From the NCBI GenBank assembly GCA_019914995.1, contig CM034133.1, positions 3,224,001-3,288,000 on the forward strand: 64,000 nt of DNA. Reading direction: 5' to 3'. The notes below the pieces were generated by a model that saw nothing but the letters and a program-made list of their open reading frames with translations, was not told the origin of the DNA and made no database searches. A program made the translations under genes and the position numbers. Position 1 is the stretch's first letter. The number at the start of each line of letters is the position of its first letter. Below, in pieces: positions 11,835 to 32,716 of this stretch. The stretch is from Acanthochlamys bracteata (Eukaryota > Streptophyta > Magnoliopsida > Pandanales > Velloziaceae).

Positions 11835-14800
11835 TTACTCGCGAGGACGAGCAAGCCAAAGAGCACTCAGAGCTCGGAGGCGAGAGAAATAATCACTTAT
11901 TGCTAGGAAAGCCCTAGCTGCCTGTCTGGTTGTTAATATGCGATGCAATTGTTGCAGAGTTTGTAGCCTCAGATTATCGGCCTGAAATTGTAAATTCAGG
12001 CGTGTTAACCAACAAATGTACTTGGCAGTTTTGACGTATATCAACTTCGGAAGTACCCTATAACTTACGTGAAAGGCATAAGTTGTATGGCGTATACCTG
12101 TCGAATGAAGTTCTCAAGGGTGCCAAGTTTGCCCATAGCCATTGCCATCTGGCCCATATAGTTTGCAACATTTCCAGAAGGAACTGAAGGACCTAGTGAA
12201 CCAGCCAGAGTTTCTGCTAAAGATTGTTGCAAAGCTTCCATTCCCTGAGAGAGTGCATCTTCAGCTTGCTGGGAGGACTGCTGAAGGCTACCTATTCCCG
12301 TAGCCTGCTGCTCTGTCAAAGGTTCCAATTGGCTTGAAAGTAACTGCAGCATTGTAGGAATGAGGAGTTCAGTGCACACTAACCCCATGTCGTAAGTTAT
12401 TGCTGAAATACATCCAAGTTTAAATCTTATGAAATAATTAAATAATTAACGAAACACATCAAGAACAGCTTTACACAGAAAAATAGCTATAAAGTTTCCA
12501 CCAGAATAGGGCCTGGTCCCACAGAGAAACAAACTTTGACAGCTACAGAAGCCATGTTGGCATAGGCAAGGTAAATAGCCAAGGAGACCATTATTTCACT
12601 CTTTCTACTTTTAATGGATGTTCTCATTCTTTTGTTTACGTTTTAACTACTCAGTCGTCACCAAAATCAACACAAACTACAAAAACATTATGTATTTATA
12701 AAGGAGTAACTTAACTTTCTTACATACCTAACAGACTGATAGTTTACATTAGCATCTTGGCAATGACAAAAGAGGATTACAGAATGCAAATTCCATAAAG
12801 AATATTGAAATCTACAAATTAAGTTACATGAATAACATTGCAAGTATGCTATTTAAAGTTATCGCAATGCTACTGTTAGCATGTCGACAAACAATACTTC
12901 ACAACAGTTTCAAAGCTAAAAAGACTCAAGGTAGCTGTACAGCATACATCCACTAGACTAATTTCACATACTACTTATCAGTTCATTTGCATCCAGTAGC
13001 GAGTGATAACAACGACAACCAAACATTACGTATATCCAAAAAATTACTTAAAATCAAAAGACAATACTCTCACTCCAACAAGGAAAATGTGCACACCTTG
13101 AGCAGTTCTGATGACCTGAAGCCACCTAGCCAAAGAAAACACCTCTCTGCAGGTGTCTTCCACATACCTGATAGCAGGTGAAAGACATCTGCCTTAGCAG
13201 CAGAACTTTTCAGCTTAAATATCTCTTCATAGTGTGCCATAACCCCGTCAACAATAGAGCGCAAGTCGCTGTCATTAGCATGTGAATTGACTGCTGCTCT
13301 TAGCTCAGTAATCTGACGGTTATGATCTTCCAACCATCGTGAATATTCTATGTTAAATGTCAATGCCCCTGCATAGTTAAACAATGAGTACCGCCTCCAT
13401 ATGAAAACAAATGCTACTAGAATATGAAAAAAAAAAGCATTTTAATTCATATATCAAAATTTCTACACTTTGCCCTCATCTCAAAAACATAGAATCAACT
13501 AATATACAGGTAATTTTAAATGATAATGTGAAATTTTAAAACTAATAATGCAATAATATATGTAATGATCAAAGATTGAACAGTATCTATTAATAAAATT
13601 TTTTAAGGGTAATTAATGCATCGGAGAATGATATGGATGATCATTGCTTCTCCAGAGGATAAATTATGTTTCATTTAGATTAATGATCACAAGGATAATA
13701 AATGAAGGCTGAACTGGAGTCTACCATTCCCACCAGTAGAATGGGATTGATCGCCTGAGCTTGATATAAAAATGCCCTGAGTTGGAGAAGATTAAATCAG
13801 GTTATCAATATTAAATGTGTTCAATGTAACAGCTTACTATAATTCATACAATCTGGACTATACCTGCTGACGAGCTCTTTGAAGCTCTTGCTCAAGTTGC
13901 GTAAGCTTCAGCCTGCTGCTTTCCAGTTGTTGAACGTACGCCTTGACAGAGGTAAAGATATCATGGTTTAACAGTTCTTAAGAGAAATAGAGAGAAGATA
14001 GCAGGACATGAGATGATGAGAACATGAAAACATGTTCCCTATGAGCAGAAGGCTAAACATTGGTGCTTATATACTTATTGCACAAAAATGGAATAAGTCT
14101 AAACCACTTTGAGTAGCATCCAACTCTAAATCTGCTTCTTGGTCTCAGCAGCACTCCTACTTTATGGCAGCTAGATGCAGGGTTAATTTGAAGATAACCT
14201 TTACACAACTGTTGCATGTAATAAATCTGATAAGCTAATTTGGTCGAATCACTGTACTTGTGAGATAATATCACTAAATGGCATTTTCTTGGATGCTTAG
14301 TCTTGTATTCCAAGTTTTGTCAAATGTTGATGATAGAATTTTCTGTTAGAATATATCACGCATACGATTTATACATATTCTCATCTAAAATTAGCGCCAT
14401 GATATGGATGAAACCATGTGCATTAGCTAAACTTAACCTTTTGGTTGGGGTTTATGCATTCTCATACTCCCAAACAAGGTAAATTTCATCCTATCCAAAT
14501 GGTCAGTGCGACGCATTTTTGAGCTGCTAAAATTCTGATGTTACAAGAATCTAGGAACTATGGAAGGTTTTCACAATAAACGATTATGGAAGGTAATATA
14601 CAGATGATCCGAATAAGAAATAACTATAAACACTGAAAACCCGAGCTCACCCTAACTGCCAGCGGAGAAGGTTCAAAACATCACCTTAAACAAAAATATA
14701 CCAATAAAAAGTACATAAGGACTAAGTGCAGTTGCCCTTCCTTGTACCACTCAAGAGACATAAAAACGTAAGCTTCTTAGACAATTAGATCAGAAGTAAT

Positions 14801-15555
14801 TTTTTAACAATTTAGAATAACAAAGGCCATTGCATGTAGAACGGTATGCATCATATCCATATCTTACATAAAGTTCTTACATACGCTTCAGCAGCCTGTC
14901 AGCAGAACCACATCTATAACTAAACCTATTTCCAATGCATAACTAAGAAAATAAGTTTAAAATCATGTTCTCATCTCAGAATATCCAATTTCTGGATATA
15001 AAGCCTATCATAAGCTAAGAAACAATTGAATAACATGCTAAAAGTTAGGATGATGTTTCTTTTATTCCCAATTCAATGAATCATCCTGATGAAGTTAAAG
15101 AAACAAGACTACCTTTTTCCTAAGCCGGCTCTTTCTTGCAGCTTCACGATTTTGGGCAAGCCGACGAAGTGTCTGAGAGAAAACAAATCCAACTGGCAGG
15201 TTAACTTACATTCATTCTTGATGTTAAAAAGAGAATTACTTGTCTAAGGAAAGCTCATTACCTTCTGATCCCCTGGTTTCTCCTTTGATCTATCACTTGA
15301 ATCATAACAGACAATAGCTGTATTTCGCCCTTGCTCAAACTGCGATACATCACGTAGTGCATATACTAAGAGTGTTAGAAATGCCAAAGTTACTAATATG
15401 CTGTGAAACGCGATTCTAGGAATAAAGGCCCATCTAGAAAGGAAGGCAAAAAAGAATTGAGACATGAATTTTGCCTTCTAAGTTAGTACCTTTCGCATTT
15501 TGACCTCACCGTCAACATCTGTTGAGGTATCCGTCAGAGGACTCATATCTGCCAT
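11835..15555 (-). CDS. TGA2: Clade II TGA bZIP transcription factor (TGA2/5/6-like)
   Basis: Predicted 332-residue protein from eight coding exons on the minus strand: 15555-15490, 15339-15262, 15172-15113, 13941-13864, 13776-13725, 13368-13097, 12343-12098 and 11981-11835. All junctions keep frame. The basic region is LAQNREAARKSRLRKK (about residues 53-68), followed by a short leucine zipper (AYVQQLESSRLKLTQLEQEL). A DOG1-type TGA domain fills the C-terminal two thirds, with MWKTPAERCFLWLGGF, AEDALSQGMEALQQSLAETL and MGQMAMAMGKLGTLE, ending LWLARPRE. The short N-terminus and total length match Arabidopsis TGA2/5/6, which bind TGACG (as-1) elements and work with NPR1 in salicylate and xenobiotic responses. 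Clade assignment is firm; TGA2 versus TGA5/6 is not resolvable here. The small second exon (EQGRNTAIVCYDSSD) is the least certain junction. Confidence 0.92.
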
Positions 15556-18100
15556 TTGGACTCTCCCCAGTTTTCAAATTCTCTGCTAGTGGCGGTACCA
15601 GATTAGGTTGATGTCTGCCTTTCTGGGGCACTATAAAGAGGATACTCTCGAGTAGAGTAATGTCAATTGCCAAGAGAGGCTGCCATCAAATAATACAAGA
15701 TCACAACGTCAATGTGTATAATGGCCAGGGGCCCAGGCTATTCCGATGTTCCAGAATCCTACCATCCCAGTCACACTGATTTTACATCTTGATCATAATG
15801 TTGTTGAACTATCTTATATCCTTGTAGAGCATGGGATTGATTTTAGGCAATGCCTATTCCCTTTGGCTTTTTTCGTTCTATTGATATGCTCCTTTTCAAG
15901 TTTCAACAAAGGGAATATACATCCAAAAAAAGTCAATACATATCTCCAATCAATGTAATAAGATTGGACGCGTGAGTTCTGCACAAACTTCATGTCTTCG
16001 AATTTAAGAAATTTTGAAGTACAATCATTTACTTTTATTCAAATCAATCCTCAAGATCATATCAGATTTGTGAATGAAAATACAATTTCTCTTAAGACAA
16101 AGAATCACAAAATGAAGAGAGAGCAGCTTATATGATCTTAAATCAAGCATAAGACTCCCAAGGCTTGTTGTAGTATAGTTTAAAATGGAAAAGATAATTT
16201 CTTAAAATGCTTTCAAAGTTTCAGTTTGGATGACATTAACTGCATACTTCCAAATACAAGTTACATAGGAAAGTCCCAGTCACAATTAGAAACATCAATG
16301 GGTATGGTGAAACTTGACAATGTTATTCTAGGAACTATCTCTAACTGTTTAAACTGTGAGTGTAGCTATGTAATGCAAACATCTTTACTTAGTTTAGTAA
16401 TTGAAGGATCTGATGCAGCCTGGCTACTTTGGTTTGGATTAAGAACAGAATCTGCAAGGAAGATGGTTTCTACGACTATATCAGACAATTGTAATGTTCG
16501 TATTAAAGGAATAATTAAGAAGTACCACTAATGTGTTAGGTAAACATATGGGAAAATTGAAGTATAACTTAGGAAAATGCGCCATACAACACGAATTAAC
16601 TCATCAAGTAAAATTCCATACACAGGGCTAACAGCTTTTGACCAAATCTTTAGGCTATATATATGAGTTATATATGTTATAAACAAGAGCTTTCGTCACA
16701 GAAATTCGATGAGCAAGATGTAGCATGTGAACCCTCAAGTATGAATGCACGTGCTAAACTCAATTATCTTTTCAGCATATAAACTTGCCATATGACCATG
16801 GGAAGAGTAGCGTACTTTGACTGCGGTCAGTGGTATTTACTGCTCAAAGACCATTGGATTGCTGAACTGCCCCCAACAAAACCCTTGATCTGTGGATGTT
16901 GATTCCTTCCATGCAACTAGAAACGATAACAATAGAAGCATTTTAGAAAAGAAATGGCTAAACGAATTTATCATTGATACCCCCAAGGACAAAATAGAGG
17001 TTGTGCATTCTAATGGAACCAGCAAGTGTACAATGAGAAAGTTTTTAGGAAACCCAACAGTTTTGTATATGAAGTAGTTTTGTAGATTTTTATGGCAACG
17101 CCCAAAAACTTCTACCATATTCTTGAAGGAGAAATCCAACTTATTAAACATAAGTTTATGGTATCTGAAGAAAAAATCTTCAAGAAAGGTGTATAGCTCT
17201 GAGGAGACTAATCATATTGACTGAACAATAATCTTTAGTATATTGGCCATCATGCCTGTAAAGTTCCTAGCAGAAAACAGACAAATATAACACGCAGATT
17301 ACATCACCTTCTCTTCAAAGTTTGTAACCCCATTCTAATTACGATCACTCAATGATGTCACAACATTCTAAACTAAACAACTTGATAACAGTCAAAGAAC
17401 TAAAACTCAAATGTAACCATTTTACCCACATAGAACTTAAACTCAAATACCATTTGCGCTTGCCTATATGCAGTTAAATGCATAAAGAGAAAATAAGGCA
17501 AAGGCGAACGTTCTAATCAGTGAAAGTAAAAATAAACTAGTACGACATGCTTAACCTATCAATGTGACAAAATTGAGCTCCCTAACACAACGAAACTCTC
17601 AGAACATGAACAGAGCAGGAAACAATCTAACTGAACAAATCAATCGCAAAAACATAAAGAAAGAAGAATTTTAACTTAGAAAAAATACCGAGTGCGAGAA
17701 GAATTGTGAACAGAATTGACGAAGCTCGGCAACCCGATGGTAACATCTTCAACTGTTCCGTTCACACTTCTTATTCACCAACCCTATCATCCCCTTTCCA
17801 AGCAATCTTCTTTCCTTTTAGAAAACAAAAAAAAATCATCTTTAGGCAAAGAAAAAGAAGATTTTCAGAAAAGAATCAAACTTTTTGAAACCGTACTCGT
17901 GAAGCAAAGGAACTGGTGCAGCACCAGCAACAACAATAAGCACACTATACCAGAGAGAGAAATATTCCAAGGATCAAGAATTGCAGAAAGCTTTAATTTG
18001 AGGGAAATTATTGAAAATTATTGGGGCTTTTGTAATTTAAAATTCCGGCGGCTGAGCTCCGGCGGATGGGTAGGAAGGGCGCGGTCCTCTTTACTCTCTG
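15556..18100 (-). other. TGA2: 5' leader exons and 2.1-kb leader intron of the TGA gene
   Basis: A 5' UTR piece at 15582-15556 directly precedes the ATG and follows a CAG acceptor. A likely donor (CTCG then GTATTTT) on the minus strand ends an upstream leader exon at 17689, which extends to about 18.1 kb in pyrimidine- and purine-rich sequence typical of a plant 5' UTR. The intron between (15583-17688) has no ORF that looks like a gene. The upstream limit of transcription is a guess. Confidence 0.5.
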
Positions 18101-18417
18101 TTCTACTGCTGAGTGCTGACAGTGGCTTTCACTTATTAGTCACCAATCTTTTTCTTTTTGTCTTTATAATTTTATTTTGCAAAAAGAGACATTAATAAAG
18201 AAAATATAGAACTGTAACTTAGTTAATTTACTTTTTCTGATTATTTTTATATAAACGTACCCCATATACTGTACATATGAGGAACAAGTAAATTACAATA
18301 ACGGACGCAATGTCATTTTAATATGCAAAAGTAAGTCCCTCACTTTATTATCTCAACTGTTTTTCCGTTGCTGGGCCTTTAACTGAATCGAAAACGGGGC
18401 GGCAAAATTTTCTGAGG

Positions 18418-18630
18418 GAAAACGCTAAGTTTGGGATACTTTTAAAATAAAAATTTTCTAAAACAAAATATATTTTTATTTTTTTAAATAAGTTTTATTT
18501 TTTTATTTTAAAAAAATTATAAAAATATTATGTAGAATTAAAGATAAATATTTATAAAAAGTATATTAAACAATATATAATTAAAAATTAAAAAATTGTT
18601 TTGAAAAAAATAATATCAAACGCTCTCTAT
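18418..18630. mobile_element. AT-rich MITE-like element upstream of the TGA gene, inverted orientation
   Basis: Very A/T-rich block that ends with ATATCAAACGCTCTC, the same terminal motif found at the end of the copy at 52246-52503. Internal blocks match the reverse complement of the other copies. It lies about 300 bp beyond the probable TGA transcription start. Confidence 0.45.
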
Positions 18631-19139
18631 TTGTTCTGACTTTGAGCATATGTAAATGGGATAGAAGGAGAATTTCGAAGACAATTCCTGTAGTCTTCAA
18701 TGCACATAAGCAAAGGTCAAGCAAATAGTTATTATAAGCTATAGCTTTGGTAAAAGATCATTAATGACAAATTTTCATGCATTTAATAAGTTTGATTTTT
18801 CAGGACCAGCAATATTTTCGTAATTACTACGTGTTTTAATTACATAAAAGTAAATTTTGTAAAATTAAGTTTCATAAAAATAAAATTCAATCGGAAGTAG
18901 ACTTGGGTAAAGTAAAATTCAAAGTAATAATGGAAAAATATAAGTAAAATTTGAATAAAAGTTTTAGTGAAAATAAATGTAGTATGAAAGTTAAAGTAAA
19001 TTTTGAAATAGTAATTAAAATACGTAAAGTTTCAAACTCAAGATCTTAAAAATAATATAGAGTTTTGTAGTAATTAAAACTCTTAGTTAGAATTTCCAAA
19101 ACTTCCTATTTTCGACGAATGGTACATATCGATGCATTT

Positions 19140-20289
19140 GAAAGTACTTATTAATAGAAGCTATTTTAAATAAAAGTATTTTTTTAAAGAAAAAGTAAGC
19201 TTTATTTTTTTCACATAAAAAATAATGAAAATTATATATTATATGACATATATTTATCTATATTTTTCAAATTATAAAAAAATATAAATATTATAAAAAA
19301 TTTATTAAAAAATATAAAAATATTTGATGAATACAAAGTAATGCTATGAATACTACCAAATATCCTCATATATTTGGGGGTATTTGAGAATGTCTTTAAA
19401 ATAGAGTTTTTTTTGAAATACAGATTATTTTTGTTTTTTTAAAACAAATTTTTTTATTTATTTTTAAAAAAATAATAAAAATATGTATAAAAAAATCTCA
19501 TTATCTAAATTTTTATACATTTTCTAAATTTTTTAATAAATTTTTTAAATACTTATAAAATATATATTAAAAAATATAAAATTAAAAATTAAAACAAATT
19601 TATTTGGAAAACGCAATCCCAAAGGCGTACCATACCGCCAACACCCCTACTCAAAAGAAGCCTGCATATACAAGATCTCAGGCTATTTCTACTGGGCCTT
19701 ATCTTCATTGTAAATGGGCCTCCAACGCCTTCAATAGGGAGGGGAGAGAAAAGGCCTGCTTTCTGGGTTTCGGACTCAAAAAGGTGTCTGACAAAATATT
19801 TTATTGGTTCCTACTATAGGTTCCTGATCCTCTTCCATTGCAAATAATTATGAATATCTCCAGTATATTTTGAAAAGCCGTGATGATATTTTTAAAATTT
19901 AAATTTAAAAATAAATTTTTGTTGAGAAAATTGAATTTAATTTTCATATTTATTTTATTTTAAAGTGACTTAAAAATTAAAACTGAGTTTTAAAAAAAAA
20001 ATTTTAAAAATTAATAAACGCACCCTAAAGTCTATAAAAAGTTACAAAAAAGGGTACGTCGTCTAGTGTTTATACGTAATAAAAACTTCTCCCAAACAAC
20101 AAAGTGAAGATAAAACAAGGAGAAAAGAGAAATTTCATTACCCACTGTTTCTAACACAAGAAAATGAGATCGTTTGGGAATATGCTCAGAGTAGTAAATT
20201 GTTTTAGTAAAATTTATTTTATTTTTTCAAAAAAGGATTTGATTCTTTTTAACTATAAAAATAAATTTTTTACATAAAATTTTATAACG

Positions 20290-20332
<43 letters not shown>

Positions 20333-20400
20333 CAAATATTTAATAAAAAATTTTAAAATAACATAAATAATTTAGTAAAAGTGAAAAGTTGAAATGAAAT
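19140..20400. repeat. Cluster of AT-rich repeat copies between the TGA and gyrase genes
   Basis: At least three stretches (about 19140-19330, 19385-19605 and 20165-20400) share the A/T block order of the MITE-like family, with partial edge motifs such as AACGCAATCCC and TCGTTTGGGAATATG. A (TA)n run at 20293-20330 lies inside the last. Boundaries are unclear because the copies are decayed. The short ORF between them (about 19604-19819) has no recognisable similarity and I do not count it as a gene. Confidence 0.4.
20293..20330. repeat. (TA)n microsatellite upstream of GYRB
   Basis: A run of about 18 TA dinucleotides lies about 240 bp upstream of the gyrase start codon, probably length-variable. 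Confidence 0.9.
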
Positions 20401-20568
20401 AATAAATTAATGCCAAAAGGATTCCATATAAGAGAAAAGAAGCCCAGTCCAGTCCAGTGAACGCCTCCACTGTATTATCGCCTCCAAAAGAAAAAATTTT
20501 GAACGCCGTCGGAACACTCGGGAGCGAAGTTTTTCATTCCTTCGTTCATTCTGGAGGCGGCAGGGAAC

Positions 20569-28361
<7,793 letters not shown>

Positions 28362-28679
28362 TGGTTAGTTGATGTTTAATGGCAACAAAATCCTTTAAAG
28401 AGATATGAAATACACTTCATCATGGTAACAATTTTGTCTATAGGAAGTGGTATATGAAGTATTTGAGTTCCAATCTTGGTAGGCTTCTACGAAATAATAG
28501 CTCTATCATCTAGCCATCCACTTAACCATCAAGGATAATTTTGCAAGAATTTGAGAATTGACTCTATCATGCTTCTAAAATCTGGTGAAATTATATCCTC
28601 AAGATATCCACCTCTAGGTATGCTGAATGTCGATTCAACTCAGCATGTAAGAGTTAGGGAGAGACTTAAGTCTCTTGAA

Positions 28680-29320
28680 TAGCAAGTCGGATACTCGCAA
28701 AAGCCTCCTTCTCTACCTTCTGAATTTCAAGTTCTGGAAACTTGATTGATTGTGTCACATTGAAATGTCAATGCTAGTGATTCACAGCTAACAATATGTC
28801 TGATATTTTCAAGTATTTGATGAATGTGTCTCCTTCAGGTGAGCCATGTTTTACAAACCCAGCAGGGTAACCAATAGTAGCATGAATGCTTTCTTCAAAT
28901 CCTTGCTTGTAGTTGTCTCTGTAATGGGAGCTGCTACTGAATATTTCACCCTTCCATAATATGTTGCCATGAAGTTCCAGATCCTGGGAAATATACTTTA
29001 GATTCTCGTTGGCCTTTATCTTAAACAGGTGCAGCTAGAGGAAGTCTCTGAACCGACCAAATATGCTGGTAACTCCCAACAATAGGAAGTCCTTTCTCAG
29101 AAGCTTCCTGTTGATATACGAATTTATAGTAATGAACAGAAGAGGAAGGTTTTTTTAGGTTTCAATAGGGAATGTAGAGGAGGTATTACCTTCATCAGCT
29201 GAATTCTGCAGAATTTCCAAGCCTTGAAACCTTTGCGAAGCCAGAAAAATGATATTGTTCAAATATAAAGAACTACCTTCTGGAATTTGAACTTCTCATC
29301 TCTCGTTTATGTTCCACTTC
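28680..29320 (-). pseudogene. Unidentified decayed coding remnant, minus strand
   Basis: Between GYRB and the PPR gene, one minus-strand frame from about 29302 to 28769 reads protein-like sequence with only two internal stops. Pieces include EVQIPEGSSLYLNNIIFLA, LLGVTSIFGRFRDFL, LELHGNILWKGEIFSSSS, YKQGFEESIHATIGYPAGF and VKHGSPEGDTFIKYL. A neighbouring frame further on reads KFPELEIQKVEKEAFASI. Amino-acid composition looks coding, but I do not recognise the family. It could be a pseudogene, exons of an unmodelled gene, or chance. The remaining sequence from 28362 to 29896 includes the 3' UTRs of both flanking genes. Confidence 0.3.
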
Positions 29321-29896
29321 CATTTGTTTACTGAATTCCGTAACTAATTCATAATCTGTATAGCAATTGAACATGAAAAGAAATTTCAATCCTCTGGCGG
29401 CGAATCTAAAAGTTGGACATACGGTTTCATTTGGAATACAACTTAGCGGTAAATGTTGGATTATACCTCTGTATAATTTCCCTCACAATACTTTGCTGGA
29501 CAAAGCACTTTTAGATGAATGAATTCTAAATTGAAGCAAGCAGAACACTTTCTAAAGTGAAAGAGCCAAATATTATGATGACTTGAATAGTTTTAGTGCC
29601 TAAGCCAACAAGAACATAACGAAATTATTAAACTTCCACGCTTTAGAATCAAACAAGAGAAATATGAAGGGCAATCAGATAACAGCTTTTATTCTACATT
29701 TCGCTGAATCTAAATTGTCAATAAAGAAGCAGGTTCGGGGTCTAGGTTAGAACTGAAAAATATAATAAACTCATAAAGCCACATATATTCACGTTGGGAC
29801 TAGACTTGAAACGGGATCGTAGCCTAACCATGCACCTTCCAGCTCTTTGTTACTTTGCCTGCCACATACATTGTGGATAAGATCCAAAAACCGTTT

Positions 29897-32716
29897 TCAG
29901 TCGAGCAGTGCTGAGATCAGGGTCTTCCTAAATGCATCAGCTGCTGCCAGCTGTGCTGCCATACCCTTGTTTGGGAATATGTTGTCTGCCTTCAACCTCT
30001 CTCTGAACCCATAAGCAGGAGCTTTTGCATTGATGTATGTCTGCAGCAATGCCTGATACTGCTTCATTCTCCCTGTATACCCTATCTGCCTCAGACGATG
30101 AAATATCTTCTCTGCGTTATGGATGTCACCTCTCTTTGAGTACTGTTCAAGTACAGACATGTATGAGCTGTAGAGTGGCCTGATCTGGTTCTGCTGTGCT
30201 GCCTTCTGCAATACGGAATCTGCCTTTTCAACTTCACCTGCTTCTGCATAGAGCTTAACGAGCGCATCCCATGTCAGAGGGCCGATCCTGCAGCCATTAT
30301 CTGACATCCTCTTAGCCAGCTCCTTACCCTTTGACAAGAGCTTGTAGTCTGCATACACCTTGAGTAAAACATTATAGTGTCTTGAAGAAGGCTTCTTCCA
30401 TGTCTTCAGCATGTCCTCAAAGGCTTTTTCAGCATTCTCCACATGACCTAACTTACCCCAAGCCTCAATGGCAGCTGAGTACTCCTCCAAATGTGGATTA
30501 GCCTCACACACTTTCCAGATCCTTGCTACATCATCTGCTTTGCCAAGTGTAGCATAAAGAGGAAGAAGAACCTTGCAAACATGACGGTTCTCCTTAACAT
30601 CGTCGCCTTCAATCTCTTTTAAGGCTGCTTCAGCTTTCTCATTGAGCCCTGCAAAAATATAGAAACTTGCAGCACTAGCCTGGATGTGTATGTCAGGCTC
30701 AATACCATCTGCCTTCATTGTCTCCAGAATCTGTTCCATTCCAGCTATATCATTGGAACGGCCTTTAGTATCTAGCAATAGCTTGTATGTGAAAAGAGAT
30801 GGTTTCACATTTTCCTTTTCCATCAATAGGAGCACATCAGCTATTTTCTTCCAGTCATCCCTCTTATAAAGCAATAACATTTGATTACAGGCGAAGGTTG
30901 AGATAGGGAAGCCAAGATCTCTAATCTTGTTGAACACTTCCTCTGCTTTCTTTACATTGGCAGCTGAAACACAGTTAGCTAGTAGTGTTCTGTATACAAC
31001 TTCTCCCCTCAAGGATGATGGTATTTTCTCGATGAATTTTTCTGCCTTCTGTAAGCCGGATACTTTGGCAACCAGATAAAGATGAGATGCACAATCATGC
31101 TCTACAAAGTCAAATTTTTTGTTTGCTTCTAACCATTCCACAAACTGCAAATTTCAGAACATATCACTTGCAGAATGCAATAAATTGACATACTATAAAG
31201 CATAAATTAATAGACAAAAAGAAAATAGACAATACAGTAACACTATAAAACTGAGTGTGATCATTACAACTTTTCCTTAGAATTGAATTTGTGATTTCTA
31301 GTCAAGAAAATGCTTCGAAGAATATGCTAAATTTTGGAAAAATTTATCACCTGAAAAGCCTTTCCGTACATCTTTCTCTTCCGAAGATTGAGCATAGCGG
31401 CGCTGATTTCACTTCGGCCCATTGGTTTACCTTCTTCTACCCATTCCTCAAGAACCTTGTTAATATTATGACGAGGGGCTTGCAGTATGACCATAAAAAG
31501 TGGAGATGACAAGCTTTTTTCCCCGGGCGCTCTTGACTCAGTTGCATCTGTTTCAGCATCGAACAAACCCAGAGAATCATTAGCACCCTCAGCGCAGTCA
31601 TCCTCATTGCCTTCAGAAACATAGTCCACATCATTTTCTTGGTCTACATTATCAGCTTTCCAGTATCTGAGGCTGCCTCAGAGCTCTAAAAACCCCTCTT
31701 CTAGATCATTTTCATTATCACTATATCTTTTCCCTGCCTGAGATGAAAGGTTTCTGCTGCTTATCAAAGAACTTCCAGAACAAGAATGCCCAGGAAAATA
31801 TGCATTCCGAAAAACACTGCAACCTGGCTTCTGAGATTCTCTCCTAAGATATCCTTCACCAGGCTCTATATCAGTAATAGGAATTTCTATCTTAGAGAAG
31901 TATGCACAACTCACCATGACATGGTAACTTTGACTCCTAGAAGGAATAAGAATTTCAACAAGAAGTCTTAAGCGTAATAGGACATAGATGGATGAGTTGA
32001 GACTGCAATTAATTTATTGACCAACCATAGATGTATACAATACAAAGCAGACTATCATCGTCATAAATTGAGAATGTAAGACCTTCAAATTATGTCAACA
32101 TCATCAGTGAACAATCAATAACAACATGTGGATGTCTTTCGCTGGTAGAACCTAACAAACACTTGCAAAATCAGATATGTAGTTCAGAGTAGAGGCAATC
32201 ATGTGAGGCACTTTTTTATTTTTAAAAAAAGAAAATTCTTACTTGGTTCTACAGATTCTAAAGCACTTGCAGCGACAATAGACTAATAAAAGGAAAGACT
32301 CTTCTGAATCACAGAATATTGAATCCATGAAGATTCAGAATGAAGACGAGCACAAATGGTGACCCACCGACATTTCTCCAATCTGAAATGAGGATATTAA
32401 AAAAGAACAAAACTTTAACATAGACATTAACATTCACAACTATGAGAAATCAAATTTACTTAACTCCACAACCAAACTAAATTTGCCAGACTAGAACATG
32501 AAATTAAACCTTACCAGCCATTTAGAATTCCTTGTTTATTAATAACATTTACGAAACTAAATATCCAACAAGCATAAGAAAAAATATAAATTAAAACAAT
32601 AACGAAATAAACAACAAGGAAGTACAAACGATTGAAATCGAAAACAATCCAGAAAATTAACAACAAAACGTTTCTGATTACCTCAAGGACTTCGAAGCCC
32701 TTCGGAGAGCCCACAT
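29897..32716 (-). CDS. Mitochondrial PPR protein of the At1g80270 family, interrupted by an in-frame TGA
   Basis: Three minus-strand exons (32716-32682, 31936-31351, 31144-29897) form a frame of about 622 codons. The start MWALRRASKSLR matches the family's mitochondrial targeting peptide. After a linker come WVEEGKPMGRSEISAAMLNLRKRKMYGKAFQ-type sequence (read in pieces), then at least ten P-type pentatricopeptide repeats, such as VLLLMEKENVKPSLFTYKLL and AKRMSDNGCRIGPLTWDAL. It ends LKADNIFPNKGMAAQLAA. P-class PPRs bind organellar RNA; Arabidopsis PPR596 of this group acts in mitochondrial transcript processing. At 31680-31678 the frame meets TGA (codon 98, context GFLEL-stop-GSLRYW), after which the homologous frame simply continues. 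No plausible intron removes it without deleting the conserved SSQAG segment. The PPR region itself is fully open. The allele may be a recent pseudogene, a polymorphism or a sequence error. Confidence 0.85.

Noticed and set aside
31678-31680. TGA in the PPR gene as a selenocysteine codon
   Set aside because: Land plants lack selenoprotein synthesis and there is no SECIS-like context, so a nonsense mutation or sequence error is far more likely.
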